Source: Patescibacteria group bacterium
Lineage (GTDB): Bacteria; Patescibacteriota; Microgenomatia; UBA8517
Assembly: GCA_022562395.1 (NCBI GenBank)
Contig: JADFPI010000003.1
Location: 1 to 53,336, forward strand
Direction: 5' to 3'
DNA length: 53,336 nucleotides
Shown here: in pieces, positions 1 through 7,570 of the stretch
How positions within the stretch are numbered: position 1 is the stretch's first letter
How the letters are laid out: every line of letters begins with the position of its first letter
Notes under the pieces: model-generated
Told to the model about the DNA's origin: nothing
Database searches by the model: none
Seen by the model: only the letters and a program-made list of their open reading frames with translations
Translations under genes and position numbers: made by a program

Positions 1-61
1 ACCTTACCCTCATCAGTTCAACCTGAACAATATCCTCAAATGCCTCTAAAATCTTTGACAT
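1..61 (-). CDS. partial CDS running off left edge (N-terminus MSKILEAFEDIVQVELMRVR...)
   Basis: ATG (cat at 59-61) with an open frame to the window edge on the minus strand; not in the ORF track because it is truncated. Confidence 0.45.
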   Translation of the reverse strand, partial: MSKILEAFEDIVQVELMRVR

Positions 62-106
62 AGAACTTATTATAATTTTAGAGCTGGGGAGCCAGTTGGA
101 ACTTAA

Positions 107-622
107 TTAGTCCTTTTCCAGCAGAAGCCGTACTTGTTTGTCTGTTGGGGTTTCCAGTTCAATTTTTTGCCAAATCCACTGCATATCATCCCTGGCCTCA
201 TCATTAATTTCAAACTGCAACGATTTCATGTCAACTGTGGTGGCGTTGGCCAACAGTTGCATGGAAGCCTGTTCGTCTGGTGTAAGGTTTGGGTAAATAG
301 CTACTCTGAAAATACCAATAAGATTGCTTAATCTTTGTCTGGTGTGGGGCGGAAGCTCGGGCCCAGTCTCTATACTAATGGCAAGCAACCTCTCATAGAC
401 TATCTGCTCTGTGCTGGCCTCCTCATACAAAGGGTATTGCTTAGCTCTTTCAATGTGTTCTGGGTCTAGAAATTCTGCTAACCAAAACTGATTCTCGCGC
501 TCATAGCGAGCTTCTATTCCTGTATCTCCATAAGCTTCTATTCCCTTTTCAGAAGGGTCCTCGGGGTTGTGTCTCCTGTCTGGTAAATAACATGGTCTAC
601 CCTCAATTGGCATGATGCGCAA
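107..622 (-). CDS. hypothetical protein, 171 aa
   Basis: Long ORF with plausible composition; no family recognised. Confidence 0.6.
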   Translation of the reverse strand: MRIMPIEGRPCYLPDRRHNPEDPSEKGIEAYGDTGIEARYERENQFWLAEFLDPEHIERAKQYPLYEEASTEQIVYERLLAISIETGPELPPHTRQRLSNLIGIFRVAIYPNLTPDEQASMQLLANATTVDMKSLQFEINDEARDDMQWIWQKIELETPTDKQVRLLLEKD

Positions 623-644
623 TTATACTATAAGTTGGTAATAA

Positions 645-733
645 GTTCTAACATCATCCATCAGACGGAGCCACACATTTTTAGCCTCAGATTTGATATA
701 TCCCAGATGGACGTTTGAACCTTTGGTATACTT
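645..733. repeat. interspersed repeat copy 1 (GTTCTAAC...CATCAGACGGAGCCACACATTTTTAGCCTCAGATTT...GAACCTTTGGTATA)
   Basis: Shares blocks with 997-1052, 1728-1930, 2459-2488, 3035-3129 and 3463-3508. Confidence 0.75.
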
Positions 734-738
734 CAAAT

Positions 739-996
739 ATGCTCACAATTGCTGCAGTTATTGGTTTTCTTACTGTTGCACTCTCTATTCTTGTAAAAGT
801 GATAGGATTCCCTGACCAAATTAGGAAAAACTTCAAACGTAAATCTACGGAGGGTCTTTCAACATATTTTTACGTTTTGTGGACAACGCACGGGTTTTTT
901 CAAAAAGACAGGGTATTGATTCTTGGATAAGGACTTGGGATTGTTACAACAGGAATAATCTTGTACCAAATTTTTCTTTACCGAAATAAGAAATAG
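739..996 (+). pseudogene. SemiSWEET/PQ-loop-like sugar transporter with in-frame TAA at 928-930
   Basis: MLTIAAVIGFLTVALSILVKVIGFPDQIRKNFKRKSTEGLSTYFYVLWTTHGFFQKDRVLILG*GLGIVTTGIILYQIFLYRNKK*; the same frame continues as a hydrophobic helix after the stop. Confidence 0.6.
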
Positions 997-1052
997 GTTC
1001 TAACTTCATAGTTCGGTTTCACTCACTATTTACAATCCATCAGGCGGAGCCT
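997..1052. repeat. interspersed repeat copy 2
   Basis: GGTTCTAACTTC ... CCATCAGGCGGAGCC; overlaps the C-terminal codons of the 1030-1665 minus gene (EAPPDGL). Confidence 0.65.
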
Positions 1053-1665
1053 CTATTTTGTTAGCTATGAAATCTAGTACTTTTTTAATTCCTTTTTCGG
1101 GGTAAGGAATAATAATGTCGGCATATTTTTTAGTTGGGTCTAAATAAGTATTCCATTGTTTAGATATGATTTTCCATCTATTCAAGATCCGTGTCTTTGC
1201 GGTTTCATATTCTTCAGTCCCCTTTTGTTTGGAAGCTAGATCTCGCTTTAGTCTTCTTTCTAAACAAATATTGTCAGGGACATCAATAAACACTTTTATA
1301 TCAATCAGGTCTCTGATATCTTTATCCCAGAAAGTTAAAGTACTTTCGACTAAGATAGTTGGTGCCGAACGATATGATTTTGGTGGTCTGTTTAATTTAG
1401 ATTTTCGGTAAAAATTATTAATTGGAAACACGGCCTTTTGACCTTTCTTCAATTGAGAAAGCCCGGTCTTAAGTTCTTCAATAGCTTGGGATTCCAATGT
1501 GCTTGGGTCCTTACAGTTAAAATCTGCAGAATTAACTAAGAATTTATCTATGTCTATATGTATGGATTTATTTTTACCTAATGCTTTGTGAAGTTCTTGT
1601 GCGAAAGTTGACTTTCCGCTACAGCTCCGCCCCGCTATGCCAATAATTAAAGAGTTTTCGTGCAT
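1030..1665 (-). CDS. uridine kinase-like P-loop NTPase
   Basis: Walker A GIAGRSCSGKST near the N-terminus and overall kinase-like layout. Confidence 0.7.
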   Translation of the reverse strand: MHENSLIIGIAGRSCSGKSTFAQELHKALGKNKSIHIDIDKFLVNSADFNCKDPSTLESQAIEELKTGLSQLKKGQKAVFPINNFYRKSKLNRPPKSYRSAPTILVESTLTFWDKDIRDLIDIKVFIDVPDNICLERRLKRDLASKQKGTEEYETAKTRILNRWKIISKQWNTYLDPTKKYADIIIPYPEKGIKKVLDFIANKIEAPPDGL

Positions 1666-1727
1666 AATTTATTATTAACACACATTGTTAACGTAATTCT
1701 AACAGAGCATCAATAGGCATAAAAATA

Positions 1728-1930
1728 GGTTCTAACTTTGTTCATTGTGTGGAACTTTTATCTAGTCATTTAGCGTGAGTAGTTCTTTGGTTTGTTGCAT
1801 GATAACTTCAGGGTAATCTATTATTTCTAACCAGTTTATAGTTCGAAAATCGTCCCATCCGCCGAGCCACACATTTTCAGCCTCAGATTTTACCGACCTC
1901 AGTAGGACGATAGAACCTTTGGTATAATTT
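1728..1930. repeat. interspersed repeat copy 3 (longest)
   Basis: AGGTTCTAAC at the left end; CCGCCGAGCCACACATTTTCAGCCTCAGATTTT...ATAGAACCTTTGGTATAAT at the right; minus strand reads YTKGSIVLLRSVKSEAENVWLGGWDDFRT... Confidence 0.75.
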
Positions 1931-1935
1931 CTGCT

Positions 1936-2451
1936 ATGACAAAGATTAAATCCTACAGATCCCCAAAAACTGAAGTTCGGGAAGAAGCTGTTGCAGGGAA
2001 AGGATTATTTGCTAAAGAAAACATCTCAAAGGGTGAAATTGTTTTTGTAAAAAGTGGACATATAGTCAATAAGAAAGACGCACTGAGATACGACAAAGAA
2101 TTAGGTGAATATAGCTTGCAAATAACTGAAGGTCTTTTTTTGTGCCCTACTACAAAAGGAGAGGTAGAAGATACAGCTATTTTTATTAACCATTCTTGCG
2201 ATCCAAATGTTGGGCCCGATGGCCAAATTACTTTTGTGGCTCTAAGAGACATAAAGGTTGGTGAAGAGCTTTGTTATGACTACGCAATGACTACGGACTA
2301 CGATTACAAGCTGGAATGTAAAGGTGGCAACAGGTCTTGTAGAGGAGTTGTGACGGGCAAAGACTGGCAACGGAAAGATTTACAAGAGAAATATGGTAAT
2401 CATTTTACCTATCATATTCTGAAGAAAATAAAATCTAGACGGAGGAAGTGA
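1936..2451 (+). CDS. SET-domain protein (putative lysine methyltransferase)
   Basis: GKGLFAKENISKGE, FINHSCDPN and GEELCYDY motifs characteristic of SET domains. Confidence 0.85.
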   Translation: MTKIKSYRSPKTEVREEAVAGKGLFAKENISKGEIVFVKSGHIVNKKDALRYDKELGEYSLQITEGLFLCPTTKGEVEDTAIFINHSCDPNVGPDGQITFVALRDIKVGEELCYDYAMTTDYDYKLECKGGNRSCRGVVTGKDWQRKDLQEKYGNHFTYHILKKIKSRRRK

Positions 2452-2458
2452 GGAAATA

Positions 2459-2488
2459 GGTTCTAACATCGTCCATCAGGCGGAGCAA
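2459..2488. repeat. interspersed repeat copy 4 (short)
   Basis: GGTTCTAACATCGTCCATCAGGCGGAGC. Confidence 0.65.
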
Positions 2489-2587
2489 AATCTAGACCCG
2501 TTGTGGTCTATGTTTTGCTCTCTGTGGTTTGTGAGAAGTTACCTGTAGGTTCGGATACGCGAAGCGGAGAAAGCGGAGGAACGAGTA

Positions 2588-2665
2588 ATCCTACCCGGGG
2601 AGCACTTCGATTTGCTACGCTTCACTCAGTGCAGGCGTGGCGAATTGCAGCTTTTTTGGTAGGAT
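2588..2665. other. large imperfect inverted-repeat structure (ATCCTACC ... GGTAGGAT)
   Basis: 8-bp perfect outer stem with internal GCACU/AGUGC pairing. Confidence 0.5.
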
Positions 2666-2725
2666 GAGAAATTTACACTGAGCGAGCGCAGTGAGTCGAA
2701 CGTGAGTCCTATCGCCGGAGCAACT

Positions 2726-3001
2726 TTATTCTATGCTGAACATTAAGGCATCTGTGCCCGCACCAGTGAGTTTTGGAGTGGAAATGCTAAATCCCATTCT
2801 TACGGTGCGTCCCTGGTTTGTATCTTGAAGGTACTTTAATGCCGCCATAGCCTCTTCTACTGTTATTCTGTCCCTTTTATAGAAATTTTTTTCCCCTGCT
2901 CGTGTAACAATAACAATATCTTCTTGCCCTTCAAAAGGAGATCTCTCAAACGATAGTGACGAGATTAGTTTTTCTATATCAGGAGCGCCTTTTGATTCCA
3001 T
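2726..3001 (-). CDS. hypothetical protein, 91 aa
   Basis: ORF with coding-like composition. Confidence 0.5.
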   Translation of the reverse strand: MESKGAPDIEKLISSLSFERSPFEGQEDIVIVTRAGEKNFYKRDRITVEEAMAALKYLQDTNQGRTVRMGFSISTPKLTGAGTDALMFSIE

Positions 3002-3034
3002 TTTTTGTAAAGATGCACTATTTTACCATAAAAC

Positions 3035-3129
3035 AGGTTCTAACTTCATTCATCAGGCCGAGCCAATTTCTTAACCTCAGATTTTGATAATCGGAAAAGG
3101 TAGGCTTCTTTGCTAGAATCAAGGTATGG
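3035..3129. repeat. interspersed repeat copy 5
   Basis: GGTTCTAACTTCATTCATCAGGCCGAGCC...TTAACCTCAGATTTTGATAAT; minus strand encodes ...SKSEVKKLARPDE*. Confidence 0.65.
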
Positions 3130-3437
3130 ATAAAATCATAATTTTTATAGTTGGTGTCTTGGTGGGTGGGTTTTTAGTCTGGGTAATAAAGAGAAGAAAG
3201 AGCGGCTTTGCGGCCTTCAATCTTAAAAGGCAGCAGGCAAAAAAGGAGGGAAAAAAGAAAATACTGAAATTATTGAAAGATAAAACAAGTATTTCTAACA
3301 ACGATGTCGAGAGACTACTTAGTGTTTCTGATGCAACGGCGACCAACTACCTTCAGGAGTTGGAAAACGAAGGCAAAATTGTCCAAATTGGTAAAACCGG
3401 CAGATCTGTTTCCTACAGCCTCAAAATAAACGGCTAA
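3126..3437 (+). CDS. membrane-anchored winged-helix/HTH protein
   Basis: N-terminal TM helix then an ISNNDVERLLSVSDATATNYLQELENEGKI HTH-like segment. Confidence 0.65.
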   Translation: MDKIIIFIVGVLVGGFLVWVIKRRKSGFAAFNLKRQQAKKEGKKKILKLLKDKTSISNNDVERLLSVSDATATNYLQELENEGKIVQIGKTGRSVSYSLKING

Positions 3438-3457
3438 CACTATAGTATTAGCCGTTT
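3428..3457 (+). terminator. hairpin spanning the stop codon
   Basis: 10-bp perfect inverted repeat AAACGGCTAA/TTAGCCGTTT; no long U tract. Confidence 0.45.
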
Positions 3458-3462
3458 ACGGT

Positions 3463-3508
3463 AAAACTAAACCACACATTTTTGGCCTCAATATGGTATA
3501 AGTATCCA
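3463..3508. repeat. interspersed repeat copy 6 (truncated)
   Basis: CCACACATTTTTGGCCTCA...TGGTATAAG. Confidence 0.5.
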
Positions 3509-3509
3509 A

Positions 3510-4100
3510 ATGAAAAAGAAATATATTGCGGAATTTATCGGTACATTTACGTTAGCTCTTTTGATTGTACTTTCCGCAAATAATTCATTGATGCCAACGC
3601 CGTTGATTGCTGGATTGACTTTAATGCTGCTTGTCTACCTCATTGGAGCAATTTCGGGTAGCCATATTAATCCTGCGGTAACCATTGGTTTATTATCAGT
3701 TAAAAAAATCTCTGGCAAAGAGTCGCTAAAATACATAGTTTCGCAAGTATCGGGCGGTCTCACTGCACTTGCTTTAGTGTCTATGTTTGGATTTGCCGTC
3801 AGTTCTCCAGGGGCAATAAGAATGGAGCTTTATTTCTTTGAATTTCTAGGAATGGGGCTATTTACTTTTGGGATAGGGTTTATAGTTTTTAATAAAATCA
3901 ACACAGCTTTTGACGGGGTGATCATCGGCCTGTCACTTCTTTTAGGAATTCTTATTTCGGTTTATGGCGGTGCAGCTGGAATACTTAACCCTGCAGTTGG
4001 CATAGCACTTAAAACAACTTTTGTAGAGTATTATATTGTTCAGTTTCTTGGTGGCGTTGCAGGCTTTCAATCAGCAAAATACTTATATAATTCTAAATAA
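3510..4100 (+). CDS. aquaporin / MIP-family channel
   Basis: Two NPA motifs (SHINPAVT, GILNPAVG) in a hydrophobic 196-aa protein. Confidence 0.85.
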   Translation: MKKKYIAEFIGTFTLALLIVLSANNSLMPTPLIAGLTLMLLVYLIGAISGSHINPAVTIGLLSVKKISGKESLKYIVSQVSGGLTALALVSMFGFAVSSPGAIRMELYFFEFLGMGLFTFGIGFIVFNKINTAFDGVIIGLSLLLGILISVYGGAAGILNPAVGIALKTTFVEYYIVQFLGGVAGFQSAKYLYNSK

Positions 4101-4259
4101 ACCAACCCACCTTCATCGCGGGCAAGATGATATTTCCTATTTGGATTTATCCGGTGATTAGAAGTTAACTTAGGCAATAAGCCTAACTCCACTTACTCAT
4201 TCCCTAATTTCAATCTCTTCATTGTATGTCGTTAAAATAGAATCTGGTAGAATTTCATT

Positions 4260-4589
4260 ATGGCTCAACCGTATTTAGACCAGCTCAAGAAATTAGTAAA
4301 GGATGCTGGGCAAGAGAAGCTAGAGTGTAAGCATTTTTTTAGCGGTGCCGCTTGCTATACAGATGGTAAAATATTTGCTTCACTCACGTCCAAAGGTTTT
4401 GCCTTAAAGCTACCTGAAAAGGCGAGAAGTAAACTTATTAGGCAGCGGGGTAAAGCCCTTCGGTATTTCCCAAAAGCTCCGGTTAAAAAAGACTACGTTG
4501 TGTTGACAAAGGAAATGGTGAAGAATGCTGAAACTTTTAAGAAGCTGATAAAAATAAGTATGAAATATGCACAAACTAGAAAAACTTAG
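4260..4589 (+). CDS. TfoX N-terminal-domain protein
   Basis: Pattern FFSGAACYTDGKIFASLTSKGFALKLPEKAR...YVVL resembles TfoX-N. Confidence 0.65.
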   Translation: MAQPYLDQLKKLVKDAGQEKLECKHFFSGAACYTDGKIFASLTSKGFALKLPEKARSKLIRQRGKALRYFPKAPVKKDYVVLTKEMVKNAETFKKLIKISMKYAQTRKT

Positions 4590-4607
4590 ACTAACGATAG
4601 TTTAAGG

Positions 4608-4805
4608 CTATTTTTTCTTCTTCTCTTCCTTATTTTTGCGCCAACCGCCCCAGCAGCAAAGGCATCTTTTTCCAAAAAAAGCCGAGACACCAAATGCAAT
4701 TATTAAAAGCGGCCAAAATATGCCCCAGACATTACTTGGCAAGTAGCCTAGGTTGCTAAGTAACCAGATTCCGCCTACTATTATTAAAAACAAGCCCCAA
4801 AACAT
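4608..4805 (-). CDS. small membrane protein, LiaI/DUF5668-like
   Basis: GLFLIIVGGIWLLSNLGYLPSNVWGIFWPLLIIAFG. Confidence 0.6.
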   Translation of the reverse strand: MFWGLFLIIVGGIWLLSNLGYLPSNVWGIFWPLLIIAFGVSAFFGKRCLCCWGGWRKNKEEKKKK

Positions 4806-4880
4806 TGTTTATCACCCCCTAATACAACTTAAGTATATTATATTAGCTCTGACTTTAATAATAACCCGCCCTGGAGGAAT

Positions 4881-5045
4881 CTAGTTTTGCCGCTTCCAGG
4901 CGAGGATGAAGCCTGCTAGCGCTCCTAAGGTGCTAAAGATAATCGAAGAGATTGAAATTAAGCCCGCACCCCACAGTTTTGGTATGTAGGCTCCGATTGT
5001 CGAACCGATAAAGATGGCGATGTAAATAACTACCTTTGAAGACAT
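4881..5045 (-). CDS. small membrane protein, 54 aa
   Basis: MSSKVVIYIAIFIGSTIGAYIPKLWGAGLISISSIIFSTLGALAGFILAWKRQN*; below the size cutoff of the ORF track. Confidence 0.6.
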   Translation of the reverse strand: MSSKVVIYIAIFIGSTIGAYIPKLWGAGLISISSIIFSTLGALAGFILAWKRQN

Positions 5046-5090
5046 AAGCTATTCTACATCCTTAAAACCCGTTGCGGGAGTTAAGTATTT

Positions 5091-6068
5091 CTAGCAGCCT
5101 TCGTATGTTCCCCCGCAGGAGTGACATCTGTAACCTGCTGATATGACTGAGTTTATTGGAGTTCCGCAGTTTCCGCAGCTTACAACGTGTTTTGCAGATT
5201 CAGAACTAATTATGGCTTGGGCAAAAGTCTTATCAAAAATACCCAAGTTTGCATCTTGTAGACTTTTTAAGGCTTCCTGATTGGAAATTCCACAACTTCC
5301 ACTTGCTTGGAGAAGTATTCCGGAGGCTGCTAATTCGGCCTCCATCATTGCGCCGGCCGTCATATAATCGTAAGCCCTCTCCGCTGCCAGAATTAGATTG
5401 TAATATTTTTCAACTACCGGTTTTGCTAAGCGCTTCATTTCCTCTTTTGCCCTAATATCGTCTGCCCCCCTTACTTTTTCCCAAATTTTTGGCTCGTCAA
5501 TTAGTCCTTCGAGATATTCAAACCAAGTTAAACTTTCAGGAGGGTTGAAAAAGACAGGGGAAGCCCTAAGTTTATTGGAAGAGCCAACCTCGGCAAAATT
5601 TTTGTCTGAAGTGCTAGCTATTTCTTTGGCAAGATTTGCACATTCACTTTCAGAATAAGGCAGGCAGAAGGCTCGATATAGTACTTCTGTGTTGCCGTTG
5701 TCACCTTTTGTTTCATAAACCATTAGGCGGGCTTCCGAGTAGCCAAACTCGCTGCTCGGTGGACTTATCCAGGCTAAATTTTTGGATTGCTTCTCTCTCG
5801 CCCAGCGCTCGATAATCAGAAAACCGTGGTTTTCTAAATAATCCGACTTGGTATCCCAACGCAGCTTAACTTTATTTCCCAAAGTATCGTAAAGATGCCC
5901 ATCTTCGTTAAGATAAAGAACTCCTGTGTTTATTCTTTCTTCCGGCGGAGACTCTCTTTGCTCAATTGAAGCAGCGGCAAAATCCTCAACGGTTCTTTCT
6001 ATTGCCTCGCCAATTAATTCATCTTCTTTGGGAAGCCAGTTTCTTGTATCTAGTGCAAGTCTTTCCAT
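5091..6068 (-). CDS. hypothetical protein with C-terminal zinc ribbon
   Basis: Cys pairs SCGNCGTP...YRCHSCGG; AGGAG SD upstream; preceded by a riboswitch-like leader. Confidence 0.65.
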   Translation of the reverse strand: MERLALDTRNWLPKEDELIGEAIERTVEDFAAASIEQRESPPEERINTGVLYLNEDGHLYDTLGNKVKLRWDTKSDYLENHGFLIIERWAREKQSKNLAWISPPSSEFGYSEARLMVYETKGDNGNTEVLYRAFCLPYSESECANLAKEIASTSDKNFAEVGSSNKLRASPVFFNPPESLTWFEYLEGLIDEPKIWEKVRGADDIRAKEEMKRLAKPVVEKYYNLILAAERAYDYMTAGAMMEAELAASGILLQASGSCGISNQEALKSLQDANLGIFDKTFAQAIISSESAKHVVSCGNCGTPINSVISAGYRCHSCGGTYEGC

Positions 6069-6087
6069 TTTTCTCCTGCTCGGAATA

Positions 6088-6104
6088 TCCCGCCTAAGGC
6101 GGGA
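6088..6104 (-). repeat. palindrome TCCCGCC-TTA-GGCGGGA in the leader of 5091-6068
   Basis: Perfect 7-bp stem between the riboswitch-like core and the SD; no U tract. Confidence 0.5.
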
Positions 6105-6273
6105 AGAGATTGCTAGTTTTCTGGCTTCCGTCCTTCGCGTAAAGCTTCGGAACGGTTACAGTTGCGGCACAGCTGGGGATTTACACCCCATTCCTTTACC
6201 CCAAGAGAGATAGCTAAAGCATCTCACGGGGTAGCCCGTTTGATACTTGCTAAAGCAAGTTATCTAACCGGGC
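6105..6273 (-). promoter_or_regulatory. cobalamin-riboswitch-like RNA with 5' two-hairpin module (copy a)
   Basis: GGAA-UGGGG-UGUAAAU-CCCCA-GCUGUGCCGCAACUGUAAC followed by GGAAGCCAGAAAACUAGC matches the Cbl core (P5 loop, CCGCAACUGUAA, AAGCCAG). Confidence 0.65.
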
Positions 6274-6454
6274 AACACAATCTCTAGCAAGATTATTGAC
6301 TAGATTTTCAAATATTTCAAGACTCGTCTGGCGAGTCAAGTAGCGTTTTATGATATTATGAACTAAAGTGGCAAGCGGGATAGCTGCATCAATTGCTTAT
6401 TTTGTTGGATTTTTGCTTGGGAAGTATGTGGTTTAGCCCCGCACCAATTTTGCT

Positions 6455-6715
6455 ATGTATTATGTATATGTTTTACAAAGCAGGAAGGATAAAGGGCTAT
6501 ATACAGGTTACACGGATGACTTGGAAAAAAGATTAAAAAAGCATAAACAAGGTTTGGTCATATCGACAAGAAGTAGAAAACCTTTAAACATTATTTATTA
6601 TGAGGCTTGTTTAAATAAAAGGGATGCACTTCATCGCGAGAAGTATTTAAAAACGGCTTGGGGCAAGAAATTTATTAAAAATAGATTGAGGAATTACTTA
6701 AGAGGTCCCAGTTAG
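6455..6715 (+). CDS. GIY-YIG nuclease-domain protein
   Basis: MYYVYVLQSRKDKGLYTGYTDDLEKRLKKH...YYEACLNKRDALHREKYLKTAWGKKFIKNRL. Confidence 0.9.
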   Translation: MYYVYVLQSRKDKGLYTGYTDDLEKRLKKHKQGLVISTRSRKPLNIIYYEACLNKRDALHREKYLKTAWGKKFIKNRLRNYLRGPS

Positions 6716-6790
6716 ATAGTCCCTTTGGGACATCAAACGGGATCCCGTGAGATGCTCTAGAAGAGCTATTTCACTGGGAGGAGGTGAATG
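6706..6790 (+). promoter_or_regulatory. two-hairpin RNA leader (copy b)
   Basis: UCCC-A-GUUAGAU-A-GUCCC/GGGAC-AUCAAAC-GGGA, then CCCGUGAGAU...AUUUCACUGGG, then GGAGGAGGUGA. Confidence 0.65.
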
Positions 6791-6792
6791 AA

Positions 6793-6969
6793 ATGAAGAA
6801 AAAGGACATAAGGACTCTTTCTCAAGTTCTAATAGGGGGTGCTGTTATTTCTGTGCTTTTGTCAGGGATTGGCTACACGGGGGCAGACATCTGGCTTGCT
6901 TCAACCCAATGGCTTTTGGTAGCGGCCGTTTTGGCATTATTTGGGGTGTACACCAGGCTTGAGTCGTAA
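6793..6969 (+). CDS. small two-TM membrane protein
   Basis: ATG at 6793 placed after the GGAGGAGGTGA SD; the track start GTG 6784 lies inside the SD. Confidence 0.6.
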   Translation: MKKKDIRTLSQVLIGGAVISVLLSGIGYTGADIWLASTQWLLVAAVLALFGVYTRLES

Positions 6970-6974
6970 GCGGG

Positions 6975-7007
6975 GCGGAAAATACGCGGAAAATACGCGG
7001 AAAATAA
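6975..7007 (+). repeat. three tandem 11-bp direct repeats GCGGAAAATAC/GCGGAAAATAC/GCGGAAAATAA
   Basis: Direct reading; ends 6 bp before TTGACA. Confidence 0.85.
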
Positions 7008-7013
7008 GGAAAC

Positions 7014-7042
7014 TTGACACATAGTATGGTATCTGTTAACCT
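7014..7042 (+). promoter_or_regulatory. candidate promoter TTGACA-17-TAACCT
   Basis: Consensus -35 with a 17-bp spacer upstream of ATG 7049; weak -10. Confidence 0.45.
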
Positions 7043-7048
7043 GGCGCA

Positions 7049-7525
7049 ATGAAAAGAAGAGATATAGTAATAGGCCTCATTGTATTGGCCGTGCTTGCAG
7101 GAATTATTTTTCTAGCCAGAAGACAAAGGGAGCAACCTGAACTTCAGACAACTCCATCAGTTGAAGAAAGACTGGAAGAATCTTTTAACTTAGAGATTCC
7201 AGAAGACGTTGAAAAGATAGAACTTGCTGATGTATCAGGCGGTGATTCTTCGGGTATCGCAACTAGAAAGTTTGAAGATGCAACATTTACACACGTAGTA
7301 TTAGCCGACCTTCCAGAACCGGAGGAAGGTAAATTTTATGAGGGCTGGTTAGTCAAGGGAGAGGAAGTTGTTTCGACAGGAAGACTTAGAGTTGCCAAGG
7401 GCGGTTATCTTTTAGAATTTGAATCCTCAACCGATTATTCTGACTACAAAACTGTGGTAGTTTCAGAAGAAGAGGTAGCTGACGCTACTCCAGAAAAACA
7501 TATATTAGAAGGCTCCTTCGAATAA
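7049..7525 (+). CDS. membrane-anchored protein with RskA/anti-sigma-like domain
   Basis: N-terminal TM; LADLPEPEEGKFYEGWLV resembles RskA-type domains. Confidence 0.5.
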   Translation: MKRRDIVIGLIVLAVLAGIIFLARRQREQPELQTTPSVEERLEESFNLEIPEDVEKIELADVSGGDSSGIATRKFEDATFTHVVLADLPEPEEGKFYEGWLVKGEEVVSTGRLRVAKGGYLLEFESSTDYSDYKTVVVSEEEVADATPEKHILEGSFE

Positions 7526-7570
7526 TTCTTGCCACTTCATTTAAGATCTGCTCTGGGTTAAGATTTTACT

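Noticed and set aside
645-3508. Integron with attC sites (GTTCTAAC ends and a cassette-like layout)
   Set aside because: No integrase seen, no paired R'/R'' core with attC-type folding, and genes alternate in orientation; kept only as an interspersed repeat family.
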